Source: Nissolia schottii (taxonomy: Eukaryota; Streptophyta; Magnoliopsida; Fabales; Fabaceae). From it: a stretch of 64,000 bases of DNA. Position numbers and translations under genes: made by a program. Location: positions 344,242 to 408,241 of the forward strand of contig QANU01111780.1 in NCBI GenBank assembly GCA_003254905.1. The letters run 5' to 3'. The notes below the pieces were generated by a model. The model was not told the origin of the DNA and did not search any database. It saw nothing but the letters and a program-made list of their open reading frames with translations. Shown here piece by piece: positions 23,996 to 35,345 of the stretch (position 1 is its first letter; every line of letters begins with the position of its first letter).

Positions 23996-25009
23996 GTCCA
24001 GGGCCATACGACGTCGTATCAATCTAATGCTTGCTGTTGTTTAACGGAGTCGTTTTGCAGACTCTCAATCCTTATCTCTTGAGACCTTCATTTATTTAAA
24101 CTTTTAATTTCAATTTGTTAGACAAATTATTGCATACATTTTGTTAAATGGTATAACTGAGAAAAATTATTATTATATGCTTTTAAATTTATTTGATGTA
24201 TGCTCTTTAAACTAACATAAGGTTAGTTGAGCGATAAACAAATTTATTCTTTATTTAATTGGTGATGGGAGGGCTAGTCATAATATTTCAAGTTAATTGG
24301 TTGGTCCTATTAATAATAGAGTCAGATACAAGTGTAAGGAAAAAAAATGTACGCTTTTTGAAAGATATTTGCTATATATTATTCGTCATATTTCTTATGC
24401 TTATACAAATGTTTAATTCATCATTTATCTGCGTTCTAGCCACACAACGATTAAGAGTAAAAAAAAGGAGAAAAAAAAGGTAAATATGTGGTGAAGAAGC
24501 AGCAGGTGAGAAGAGAGAATTTACTCCCTCTTAGATTGATTTATTAACTCTCATAGTCTCATTAATCACAATTTCAAATAGCAATAGCATGGGACATTTC
24601 AGTCATAGTTGAAAGTTCCGTGTTCCTTTATTCCTCGGCTTGGGGCCAACATCCTATCTTACCATGAGGTAGTGAAGTCAGGGTCAAATTGGAGCTTAAG
24701 TAGCGAGAGTTACGCCATGACTAATAGCTATAACTTCTGGCCTAGAGCCCGCGCGAGATTCAATCCGGCACTTATCATTCTCATGTTAGAAGAGCATCCC
24801 CTGCTTCCTTAATTTATCACAAATAACTTGTAAAACTCTTGATTTGCAATGAAATTAAGAAGAAAAGTATTCGTGGGGACGGTGATATGACATGCATCCA
24901 CTATGAGGAGAAAAATATGGAGAAAAAGGAAAAGATGTTTATAGAGGACTATTTAACTTTATTTCACCGTGTGCTGTGTATATCATACTTACATAATTGA
25001 AATTCACAT
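23996..25009. other. Intergenic AT-rich DNA, nothing recognised
   Basis: No domain or RNA gene was recognised. The short open frames at 24259-24483 and 24609-24812 show no family similarity that I can see. Confidence 0.5.
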
Positions 25010-25306
25010 TTATTTGGCATTAAGCAGTGGTCCTAACTCGTTCCGAAGATGCAGGCTCATGATTCTGCTGGAACCCCCAATGAGTTGTTGCCCTATAAAA
25101 ACAGCTGGCACGCTTGGGTTACACCCCATTTGTATCAGGGCCCTTTCAATCTGCTTCCCATTTGTCATCTCATCAAGCTCATAAATTGTAGGGTTTGCAC
25201 CAAGGCTATAAATCAGTGAGGTGATGGAGTGGCACATGGAACAGGTGCTCTTGCTGAATATCACCACCATAGGCTTCTCATCCACCATGCTTGTGATTGT
25301 GTCCAT
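25010..25306 (-). CDS. CC-type (ROXY-like) glutaredoxin, CSMC active site
   Basis: A 98-residue single-exon glutaredoxin, the normal length for plant class III (ROXY) proteins, which use glutathione for thiol redox control and bind TGA bZIP factors. Residues 13-20 (MVVIFSKS) lead into the active site C22-S23-M24-C25 followed by HS. The conserved cis-Pro motif is SVPAVFIG with Pro67, and GGSSRIMSLH forms the glutathione-binding end. The active site has Ser where most class members have a second Cys, and the C-terminus (LGPLLNAK) lacks the ALWL-type motif needed for TGA contact in characterised ROXYs. A minus-strand TATA box lies 69 bases upstream. The frame is intact, so expression is plausible; any function beyond redox is inference. 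Confidence 0.92.
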   Translation of the reverse strand: MDTITSMVDEKPMVVIFSKSTCSMCHSITSLIYSLGANPTIYELDEMTNGKQIERALIQMGCNPSVPAVFIGQQLIGGSSRIMSLHLRNELGPLLNAK

Positions 25307-25374
25307 AATCAGCTAGATAGAGTATTAGTTGGGGGTGGTTTTGGCTATGTGGATAAAAAGTTAATTGAGGGCTA

Positions 25375-25382
25375 TATTTATA
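25375..25382 (-). promoter_or_regulatory. TATA box of the CSMC glutaredoxin gene
   Basis: The minus strand reads TATAAATA here, 69-76 bases upstream of the ATG. It is the only good TATA match close to the start, and the spacing implies a short 5' UTR of about 35-45 bases. Confidence 0.6.
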
Positions 25383-25389
25383 AGCTCAT

Positions 25390-26170
25390 TCATGCGGGTG
25401 AATGAAAAAGACGGNACCAAATTAGGATTAGAATTAGATAATAACTACATAAATTACTATAATATCTACGTTAAATCAGTGAGTATTTTATATAGGTGGA
25501 CCCACGTTCTCTACTAGTGGGAATATTGCACTGTACTCATATAATTATGGGCAAAAGAGTATGATTGTACAAGAAAATTTTACAGGATTCCGGATAACTA
25601 TCAATTGGAATGCCCTGCATGTGATGTTGGTAACAAGTTAGGCATCTATAAAGGTCAATCTAATGGATCCAAAACAAAAAATCTTCAAGGATAAGATTCA
25701 TGGTAGTGCACGAGGGCATATTATTATTATTATTATTTACTTTGGCCAAATTCTTCCGATGATTCCACTTCTTATCACCATGCACCAGTTTGAAGTAACT
25801 AGTTAAAACTAACTCATATTTAGCAATTAACAAATTATGATAAATTTTTGTGTGGTCATAAAGCAATATACTAAATATGTTCTTGGCTCACATATAAAAT
25901 AACATTTCACCTTTAAATAATAATTTTTTTTTAAATAGAGACTTAAATATTCTTTTATTCTTGGCCATTAGCATATCCTAACATAAAGATTCATGAGCAT
26001 GCAAGAATATTTCTCAAACAATAGTGCTACATATACATCATATTTTCATCCACCATACATCCACCTCATATTAAATACGTTTGGGCTCACTATGAATCCC
26101 CACTCATGCACAGATCCCCACTCCGCACTTAAACGCGCGTGCACACGCAATTCGCGTTTCTCAGTTTTCA
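25390..26170. other. Intergenic, nothing recognised
   Basis: AT-rich spacer upstream of the CSMC glutaredoxin, with one ambiguous base at 25414 and a short ATT microsatellite at about 25720-25737. No other feature is supported. Confidence 0.5.
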
Positions 26171-26174
26171 TTCA

Positions 26175-26560
26175 CGTGCACAAACTTTATAAGCATCTGT
26201 GCACAAACATTATGTAGTCTATGCACAAACATTATTTAGTCTATGCACAAACATTACTCACTTATGCCCACAAACCTTTACATAGACCATACATTCCAGA
26301 TTTCGTTAGACTCTTGGATGTACAAATTTTATAAGCATGTGTGCATAAAATTTATGTAGTAGAATGTACAAACATTACTCGCTTATGTTTATAAACCTTT
26401 ACATGAACCATACATTCCATAATTCATTAGACTCTTGGATGCACAAACTTTATAAGCATGTGTGCACAAACTTTATGTGGTATAATGCACTAACATTACA
26501 CACTTATGTTCACAAGTATGAAATTTCACAAGTAATTGTCCACTCAAGCATCTGTAACAA
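26175..26560 (+). repeat. Tandem repeat, three units of about 120-143 bp
   Basis: Units start near 26175, 26318 and 26438 with gtgcacaaactttataagca, gatgtacaaattttataagc and gatgcacaaactttataagc. Each continues through tgtgcacaaac, a variable stretch, acattactc.cttatg and caaacctttaca..accatacattcca. Units 2 and 3 start exactly 120 bases apart. Unit 1 is longer because a 22-base piece (tagtctatgcacaaacatta) is doubled within it, and unit 3 is cut short. It is not protein coding as far as I can tell. Confidence 0.8.
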
Positions 26561-27900
26561 GTAAACCATCAGTGTACCATTGTTAAAGGTAGACCTCATC
26601 CATTTAAAAAAAAATTAACTTTTTATCATTTTAACTTCATTTTAATCAACTTTCACATGATAGGAGGAGGATGGAGAAGATAACGAGCATGGATGAAGCG
26701 AAAGAATACAGGGAAAAAAAAGATAAAGGTGATAAGACGAGGATAAGAGGATGAGGAGGAGGACGATGACGGAAAACGACGATGGAAAATGAGTTCAGAG
26801 ATGCGCGTTGTTTATAAATTTAGAAAGCATACAAAATACATATTGTAATCATTAATTACGTATATTGTGGAGGTGGATGTACAAAGTGACATAAAATGAG
26901 TGTACACGGATCAGTTTTACTTCTCAAATTACTTACTTATGTCGTAGACCACTATATGTCACTTTGTGGTTGTTTGGTTGCAATTTCTCCGTTACTTCAA
27001 CTTGAAACCCTTTTCAAGATGCGAAGCTAGGCCGGCCCATCTTCCCTTGATTATTTGTTGTATGAGCTCAGACATTGATATTAACTGCACAAGGAATCGT
27101 TTGTGCATCTCAAGGCGAGAAAGGATCTTTGTTTTTTCTTGGTTTTTTCATAATTAAGGGATCAAACTATCCAAGAAGACTATCCCAAGAAAAAAAAAGG
27201 ACTGTCCAAGAAGGATAGAGAGTAGCATGTAATAAACTAACAGCCAAGCCATAGAACAGACCATCAATATTGCAAACTACTCAAACCAGATCAACCGAAT
27301 CAATAAGGCGCACTAACACCACCAAGAAATTTTACATGAAAGGGTAAAATCTTTAAAATTTTAAAAAAACTAATTGTAAAGATGTGCACACAACAAGTTC
27401 ATGTTCAACTTCTACATAAGAAATAAGAAGATCATCTTCCAATCACTATCTTTCTTTTGTTTTTCACTAGTATTTGTTCTCATTTGTTTTTTCTTTAAGG
27501 TGGATTCTAGTGTGTCCCTAGAAGTGTTGTACTCTCTCTTCTTAAAAATTTGTAATTTAGTATATTTTTTTTGGTACATTGAGAAAAAGAGAAACAAAAC
27601 GTAGCACACTAGCTAGCCAACAAGACAAACAGGTCTTGTTAGAGAAGTTGAGAGATCTCAACATGCATGGGGAAGACAAGATAGGTAAATTCAAAGTCGT
27701 GGAAGCCCCCCTCAGGAGCAAGGCAGTCTGGCACAGTGTTCATCGATCAAGGAATGTGGCAAACGCAAGCTTCCCAAGAACGATCCAACAAGTCTTAATC
27801 TCAGAGAGAAGCTTCTCCAAGGAAGGGGAACATATATAAACTCTAAGTAAAAGAGATCAATCCATCGGCTGAAATAGGCAATTCGATTCACAAATGGCAT
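26561..27900. other. Intergenic, nothing firmly recognised
   Basis: There is a purine-rich stretch (gaggaggaggacgatgacgg) around 26745-26775. No supported gene was found; the open frames at 27401-27839 lack any family signature. Confidence 0.5.
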
Positions 27901-28345
27901 GCCTCACACCATAATTCCAAGCTAGTAATAGGTCATCCCGGATAGCCAATAGCTCCATCCAAGTAACTAGATTAAGAAGCATGTGGTCCGCATTCAACAG
28001 TGACTAGCCATTGGTTCAAATTTAACGCTGACTACAGAGGAGAAAAAACGACCAATACACCGCCAGATAGATGCGGAGTCAAAGCAATCCCTGAGTAATG
28101 GAGGCAAGCCAATTTCAAGAATCATGCGCACTAGCACAAGGCCCAGGTAGGTTCATAATCAAATCAGTGAAATCCGAGGTGAGCTAAGTATATAACCAAC
28201 ATAAATCCCACGCCAAAGATCATGAACAATGAGGTAAGGGAGATGGCCACTAAGCATACTCACACCCAACCAATTTGAGTACCGAATCGAAGACTCTTGA
28301 AACCCTTCATGAAGATTTTTCCAAGCTTTCACCAGACTTTTCAAA
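27900..28345 (-). pseudogene. Possible decayed coding fragment, family unknown
   Basis: Minus-strand translation keeps protein-like stretches (AWKNLHEGFQESSIRYSNWLG, VHDLWRGIYVGY, then LGLVLVRMILEIGLPP) broken by stops. The composition differs from the AT-rich flanks. It could be a relic of a retroelement ORF or of a host gene. I do not recognise the family, so treat it only as a candidate relic. Confidence 0.3.
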
Positions 28346-28449
28346 ATATAAGAGGATGAAAACTTGTCATTTGGGACACAGATTTGTGGGTGGCGTGACC
28401 CAAAATAACCCGAAGGACATGGGAATGGATTGGACTGTCTTTATTTTTT

Positions 28450-28650
28450 TGGTTAGAGTAAAGGGATATTTTAGTCCCTAACAAAAAAAAAAAAAGGTTT
28501 TAATTTGGTCTGTATCAATTTTAAATTTTGGCTAATTTGGTTCTTAACAAATAAAAATGTCTAATTTAGTTTATGTCAATTTTAAACTCAAGCCTAGTTA
28601 GTTTCGGTTAATTTCAAAGTCGGGTTAAGTTAGTCTATTTATTTAATTAT
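28450..28650. repeat. Half-element resembling the ttttagtccct MITE class
   Basis: The sequence gatattttagtccctaac followed by aatttggtctgtatcaattt and taatttggttcttaac resembles one arm of the palindromic element at 39566-39842 (tttttagtccct, ttggttttagtccct). I did not find the opposite arm, so this may be a truncated relative. Confidence 0.35.
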
Positions 28651-28934
28651 ACTTGATAAATGCGGTATAACACATTTTTAGAAATATAGTTAAACATTTG
28701 ATTTGATGAACATTGTTGTTACTTTTTTCTCCTCCCTTGGTTTAGGTCCCTCCCTGATTCCTTAATTCTTTCCCAACTGCTACGATGCTTTCTCCCCCAA
28801 CACTTGCTTGACTGCATCGTCTTCTGTTGCTGATCAGTTTTTGGCCGTTTCGTGACCACTGTGGCCCTAAGTTCAACATATGGACCACTTGATATGCTCT
28901 TATTAGTTTACATGAATCCATATTTGTGTTCATG

Positions 28935-28988
28935 CTCAGGAATTTCCTCAAGGCCTTCTTCTCTCTGGCAGTGGTGATTCAACTGTCA
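28935..28988 (+). pseudogene. Possible WD40-repeat exon relic
   Basis: After an acceptor-like catgctcag, the + strand reads EFPQGLLLSGSGDSTVS and then a donor-like gtaactaa. FxxGLLLSGSGDSTV is the pattern of a WD40 blade, and I recall such a string from WDR4/Trm82-type tRNA methyltransferase subunits. Flanking blades and an open frame are missing, so it would be an isolated exon relic or chance. Confidence 0.3.
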
Positions 28989-29979
28989 GTAACTAATTCA
29001 ACCTGCAGCCTGTAGGAATTCGTGCATCCTTTGTCATATGTACAATGCACGTGAGATCGCAATTAAGGAAACTCCAATTTTTTCATTCACTTTAATATAT
29101 AATGCATTTTGAAAATAATTATTGCCGGACTAGTCAATGCCTTTCGACACCAACAAAATCAATGTTAGTTAGTAATTTATTTAAATAAGGTTGCAGTTCT
29201 TGCATGGCTCAAGTTTAACTTTCTTATTCTATCTTCTATTTCCGAAGGCAGGACTTCGAAGACTGTTTGATATTAGAACATTGTCTCAGTAGGTTGCTGT
29301 TGGAGAATGTCGACATTCTTGGATGTGAAGGTATCAATACTTTTCATTATAGGTTGAACTAGTTCCTCTCTATTTTTGGCATCAAATGGTGGCTTTATTT
29401 CTACTGCATCTTAAGTGCAGAAAATTTCCCTTACTAATCCTATATATATGATTTGTAAATTTCTTGTGGGGTAATCTAATCTATATTGATGGTGAGCAAA
29501 TGTCTTACCTTTACATTTTCAATTCTCCACTATTTATTCCACTTCTCTGATTTTTATTGAGGATTTGGTTTTTCTTGCTTTGTGTATCTTATTTTCTACT
29601 TTATGCAGATTTCTTGAGTTTAAGAAGAGTTAAAACACTAAACTCTTATGAAGAGGTACTTACTACTTACTACACTTCATGGTAGTAATTAAATTGTATC
29701 ATGTGGAGTGCAGTTCATTCTAATACAATTCTTCCAAGTAAACAACCATCCTACCCTCCATATGAGAACAAGCAAATTCCAGGGCATCTTAAATTTCAAG
29801 AGCAGTAAAATCTAACTCAGCTAGTCAATCAAGGATTTTCAGATTAAATTATCATAGGTTAGAAGGTCTTAAATTAGAGATGCGCTAGCCCAGAGTTGGC
29901 AAGAAGGAAGTTGCTTTAAAATTTACTCAAGTTTTGATTTGGTTTTTCACTTCTTCTTTCAGATAAATATAAATAAATA

Positions 29980-30002
29980 AATATATATATATATATATAT
30001 AA
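29980..30002. repeat. (AT)n microsatellite
   Basis: About 20 bases of AT repeat after aataaataaat, in non-coding DNA. Confidence 0.85.
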
Positions 30003-30194
30003 TTATACGTACTTCATTTTTGACCAATAAAAAAAAATTGTTTCTCTAATTCTCTCCACCTTGTTGCATGTATTATTGAAAAAATTATCTATGAAACACA
30101 ACAAATTTATAAAATAGATTCGCTTTAATGAAAGCAGTTACTAGTGCCAGTTTCAAATTGCATAATTTTTTTAAAAACAATTGTTATACAATAG

Positions 30195-30399
30195 CCTCGG
30201 TTACAAACCGCCGCAAAATACCTGCCCAAATGACTCCCAACGGTTATTCCGACTGTTCATCAAAACGGCTCCTAATCACTTGCCGACGCTCGGGATTGAG
30301 GCCATGCCCAAACTGCCGCAGAAAGTGATTAGCGGCGGTAGTTCTACAGCCGCAAAATGCTTTTGCTAACCGTTGCTAAACAGCAATTTTGCTGTAGTG
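30195..30399 (+). mobile_element. Right end of a CACTA-type element (partial)
   Basis: The block ends gcaattttgctgtagtg. Its complement starts CACTACAGCAAAATTGC, a typical CACTA (En/Spm) terminus. The 200 bases inside are GC-richer than the flanks and carry subterminal repeats such as ccgccgcaaaat, cagccgcaaaat and cctaatcacttgccg / agtgattagcggcgg. The matching left end was not found. Confidence 0.5.
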
Positions 30400-32200
30400 A
30401 CTCTTTTCTTTATTGTTTGATTATAGAAAAATTTGTATATGCTCGGAGAACATAAAAAGGAAACTGCTTATTGCTTGATAAATCAACATTGTGGTGATTG
30501 AAAAAGTATAGTAAGGGCTATTAAAATAAAGTTTATCCGTAAGGCTAATTTGTTAAATAAATACGCACAAGAGAAATATCTTCCTTTATAAAGAACCTAA
30601 TAATTTCTTCCAGATTCAATACAATATGTCTATGTATGAGTTAGATGATGAAATTGTGATTCAACATGGGTAGAAAAAGATTTTCTTTTTCTTCATTTTA
30701 ATGAGAAAGTGGTTCTTGTTATTTGACTGCTGGTGTCTTTGGGGTTGGATAGTGTGGTTTATGGGTGATATTAGTCTGCTGTGCAACTGTGTCAGGGAAT
30801 CACTTTCAATTTTTGCCTCAGATCTCTGTTCGTGTTTAAATTGATGTTGCCAAGCGGTGATTTGTGTTTTTGGGGTTCTCGCTCTCCTATTGTGTGGTGC
30901 TGCTCCTACTGTGTAATCCCTGTTATTGCTTCTTGTTAATGCTTGTTTGGCTTTGCTTGTACTTTGGCCTATTGGCCTGCTCACCCCAATCTTTTGGGAA
31001 ATTGGTGAGTATTTAACCATCCAAAAAAGAAAAGAAAATGAAAACAATTATATTTGTAGCCATGCTAACGATCCTAACGAATTGAAAGTAACATGAGATT
31101 TAACACTAATAATAAGATAAAAAATGCATTTTGTATTTTTAAATTGATAAAAGATTTGTAGTTTTACTCTTTACTCCAAAATTATCGATGTTTAAACATT
31201 TTTTATATCAGAGAGCAACATAAAAAGTGTTGCAATTTGAAGAATTAATGCATGACTTCTCTTTTCACAATATATAGATCTAAATATCTTCATTATTTTG
31301 TAAAATTCTATAAAAAAATTACAAAGGAAAACAAAAATACTATAAATGAGATAACTATCTCTAGATCTAAGGTTAGATCTAACATTTGAGCCACTCATTG
31401 AAAGAAAATCCTAAATAACAAAAAAGAAAAGTGGTAGGATTGCAAAAAAAAAAAAAAAAGAGGATGGCAATCACCCTTATAAACACTCACAAAAGTAGAG
31501 TTCAAAAGAAGAGAATAAATGAGAGAAAAATAAGGATCAGAAGCAAGGAAATTTACCAAAATAAAACAAACAAAATAACACATTTCCCTAATGAACCAAT
31601 TGCAAAGTTGTTTCCTAATAAAAAAGCAAGAGTCGATTTAAATCGACTCCTGTGTATTGTGCCCAAAATTAAATCTATAAATAGAGTTTGTAGTGTGTAC
31701 CATGGTTTTAGGTTTTTTTTGTAAGTTAGAGAAAACAAAATGAGTGAGGAATTAATAGAGATTTTAGTGTATTATATAATGGTGAGGAAAAAAAAAGGAA
31801 CAAGATGGAATTGCTATGAATGCCTTTTATGGATGATTTGTTACTTATTATGTCATTTTTTGTTAAGTTACTAGTAAGTTTATTCTTTATTCATACATAA
31901 ACAAATTAGTCATAAAGAAAAAACAAACTCAATGAAATGAATCACATAATAAAGTAACATACATAAAGTTACAAAATAATTTAACAACCAAAATAACCTT
32001 AAACTATCTATCTGCTGCATGTGGTGTCGACCTCCAGGGATATGGTATTTTCCTCCTGTGTGACATGTCAGCATGTGCCTCAAACAATTAGAGTGGCGTG
32101 GATGCTGCTACGGAGCTTCCCCCTAAGCCCTATATTCACCCTACGATGAGCCTAACAGAGGAGACGCTACTTGCTCCAAGGCACCGAGAAGATCCTGCTT
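30400..32200. other. Intergenic, nothing recognised
   Basis: A minus-strand open stretch at 30661-31047 has low-complexity, basic composition and no recognised domain. It is probably chance or old repeat sequence. The rest is AT-rich. Confidence 0.5.
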
Positions 32201-32427
32201 TGTGGCAGTCAAGGGTGGAGTGTTGGGCCCAATACCTGATTGGGGGAAGTCAGCAAGAACTGTCGAACTAGCTCCACATCCTCGTCGGTGCCCAAGAACC
32301 TATCCTCCCAGAGTGGTGCACTCGGCGCTTGTAGCTGAGTTTGATAGACATCATCCACTGGAGTTTGCAACCCTGGTGAGAAAATCCTGCCTAAAGGTAT
32401 TCCAGTGTCAACCTGACCAGATTGGGT

Positions 32428-33630
32428 CTCAAGCCCTAGCCCTGAAGCATACAATGTCAATGTAGCAACAAATCTGAGATACGGCTCCTGGTGCTGCAAA
32501 AACCCCACTGACGCCTCCCTTCCTGCATATTGACTGCTAGAAGCACCATCCATCAATTGGGCCGACTCGTCATTCTGGTCGAGTTCGACATTCGTATATG
32601 CCTGTTGTTGGGTGCTTGTCATCCATAAGAATATCAAATCCCCCGAATAGGATGTCGTAATCATCGGGGTCATCGTACTGGAGCTGGGAAGCACGTGTCC
32701 CTCCCTTCCTCCTAACTAGTAGTGAACGTCGATCAAGAGTGGAAGTAGGACCTGCAACTAGAGATGGTGCTGGGGAGCGTCGTGAGGGACATCGCCTAGA
32801 AACTCCCTCAATGTAGGATCAATTTCTTAGGGAACAAATCGTAAAAATCTCTACGTTGAAGCCTTGTACCACTGAAAGTACTGGAGGGAGGGCCTGGAGT
32901 CTGCAGTAAGTGAATATGGATCTACCCTATCTGAGCGAGTATCTCATGCCTCATGCCATCTCACATGAAATAAATGTCAGTCAGTCACCTCAGCACCCTT
33001 TGCCAATCGATGTCAATCGGGAGTAGGGGTATCCACTAGGCATCACTGAACTTTTGAACCACATGGTCTGCGTGGTGCCACTCGACAACAGCAAAGCAGA
33101 TAAGGACAGTATTTGATGCCCATATCTCCTGCTCATCGTATACCTACTCAAGAATTGTCACATGAACAACTGGCTCATTATACATCATCCAAATATACTG
33201 CAATATTAAAATACAACATATTTTAGACTCAATTGTAAACCAACATATCATAAATGAACTGATAATTGGAAACATAGAAAGGTAATTTGTTTGACTTACC
33301 CCGTATACGGCAAGCTGGTCAAGTTGGCACGATAATCTACCAGTTGATCCTCCTTTGGTGGCTTAGTGCTCATCTTACCATAACGCCAACTACACAACAA
33401 AATACAATTTCATGTGACAAATCAATAATTCAAATACATTACTATTCAACAACTAACAAAATAAACTAAAAAATTTATCATACGTACCCTGGAGCCAACG
33501 GGAACGTAATATGTCCACCCATACGGGCTAGCTGGGGCATTCTCATCCAAGCCCATTGTGTATCAGCCCAACACAGCCTCCAAACTCAGTCACGGTGAAT
33601 TGAGTTGCACAAAACAACTCCCGATACANT
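32428..33630. repeat. Tandem duplication, copy 1 (1203 bp)
   Basis: It starts ctcaagccctagccctgaag and ends with the gttgcacaaaacaactcccg stretch. It aligns over its whole length with copy 2, with scattered single-base differences and small indels (for example caacctgg/caatcatcgggg against caatcatcaggg). It contains the later exons of the plant-mobile-domain relic. An ambiguous base lies at 33629, one base before copy 2 begins. Confidence 0.9.
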
Positions 33631-34841
33631 CTCAAGCCATGACCCTGAAGCATACAATGTCGATGTAGCAACAAATCCGAGATACGGCTCCTGGTGCTGC
33701 AAAAACTCCATTGACGCCTCCCTTCCTGCATATTGACTGCTAGAAGCACCATCGATCAACTGGGTCGACTCATTATTCTAGTCGAGTTCGACATTCGTAT
33801 ATGCCTGTTGTTGGGTGCTCGTCATCCATAAGAATATCAAATCCCCCGTATAGGAAATTGTAATCATCAGGGTCATCGTAATGGCTCTGGGAAGCACGTG
33901 TCGTTCCCCTCCTCCTAACTAGTAGTGAACGTCGATTAAGAGTGGAAGTAGGACCTGCAACTAGAAGTGGTGCTAGGGAGCGTTGTGAGGAACATCGCCT
34001 AGAAACTCCCTCAATGTAGGATCAATTTCTTAGGGAACAAATCATAAAAATCTCTACGTTGAAGCCTTGTACCACTGAAGGTACTGGAGGAAGGGTCTGG
34101 AATCTACAGTAAGTGAATATGGATCTACCCTATCTGCGCGAGTATCTCATGCCTCATGCCATCTCACATGAAATAAATGCCAGTCAGTCGCCTCAGCACC
34201 CTTTGACAATCGATGTCAATCGGGAGTAGGGGTATCCACTAGGCATCACCGAACTTTTGAACCACATGGTCTGCGTGGTACCACTCAACAACAGCGTAGC
34301 AGATAAGGACGGTATTTGATGCCCATATCGCCTGCTCATCGTATACCCACTCAAGAATTGTCACATGAACAGCTGGCTCGTTATACATCATCCAAATATA
34401 CTGCAATATTAAAATACAACATATTTTAGACTCAACTGCAAACCAACATATCATAAATGAACTGATAATTAGAAACATAGAAAGGTAATTTGTTTGACTT
34501 ACCCCGTTTACAGTAAGCTGGTCAAGTTGGCCACGATAATCTACCAGCTGATCCTCCTTTGGTGGCTTAGTGCTCATCTTACCATAACACCAACTAAACA
34601 ACGAAAATACAATTTCATGTTACAAATCAATAATTCAAATACATTACTATTTAACAACTAACAAAATAAACTAAAAAATTTATCATACGTACCCTGGAGC
34701 CAACGGGAACGTAATATGTCCACCCATACGGGCTAGCTGGGGCATTCTCATCCAAGCCCATATGTGTATTAGCCTAATACAGCCTCCAAATTAAACTCAG
34801 TCACGGTGAATTGGGTTGCGCAAAACAACTCCCGATACAAT
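33631..34841. repeat. Tandem duplication, copy 2 (about 1211 bp)
   Basis: It starts ctcaagccatgaccctgaag, directly after copy 1, and ends cccgatacaat before continuing into the unique upstream exon. The copies are similar enough that the duplication is recent relative to the decay of the gene, but not identical. Confidence 0.9.
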
Positions 34842-35345
34842 GCAGCCAAGACTGTTGACCCCCAAATATAAGTTCTCGTCTCAGTCAAGTCTTCAAGCAG
34901 CGGGAGAAATTTTAGGTACACTCAGTTCCCCTATTTGTCACACAAGAGAAACCCTCCAAGAATGAAGAGAATGTACGCCTAGGTGCACAACAGAATCATC
35001 AATTGATTTGCCTGCCCCTGCTCGGTCAAATGAAGATACACGCGTTGAACCCACTTAAGCATGATAGTGAGTCCCTTTTTGTTTTGTTTTGGGGGACTTT
35101 CTCTGAGCAGCTCCTCACACAATGCCCACTGGCTCCTACCATCGAAGTGACTCTCCCAATCTCCACTCTGTCCAGTAACAACCCGACCTTCAATGGGAAG
35201 ACCAAGTATGACTACAACATCCTGCAGTGTGACCATGCACTCTCCAAAAGGTAGATGGAAAGTGTGGGTTGGACACCACCTCTCTACCAAGACACTGACC
35301 AATGCCCTGCCATACTACAATGCTGGCATGATGCGTGCAACATCT

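Larger units (their letters stand above)
32200..35345 (-). pseudogene. Plant-mobile-domain (PMD, MAIN/MAIL-like) gene, broken and partly duplicated
   Basis: Minus-strand exon-like pieces match the plant mobile domain (also called aminotransferase-like), found in MAIN/MAIL proteins and in TE-borne genes. 35302-34979 has LVERWCPTHTFHLPFGECMV, TLQDVVVILGLPIEGRVVTG. After a stop, 34970-34690 has ILFILGGFLL, LKFLPLLEDL, YIWGSTVLAALYREL and IHIWAWMRMPQLA, ending at a donor-like ggtacgt. 34601-34505 has PPKEDQLVDYRGQLDQLTV. 34400-34239 has YIWMMYNEPAVHVTILEWVYDEQAIWASNTVLICYAVVEWYHADHVVQKFG and then a stop. Stops and frame shifts disable it. The later exons are repeated in a second copy at 32428-33630. 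Whether it was a host gene or transposon cargo is not clear. Confidence 0.7.

Noticed and set aside
26175..26560. CRISPR array
   Set aside because: The repeats are 120 bases, adjacent and without unique spacers, and the DNA is from a plant nuclear genome.
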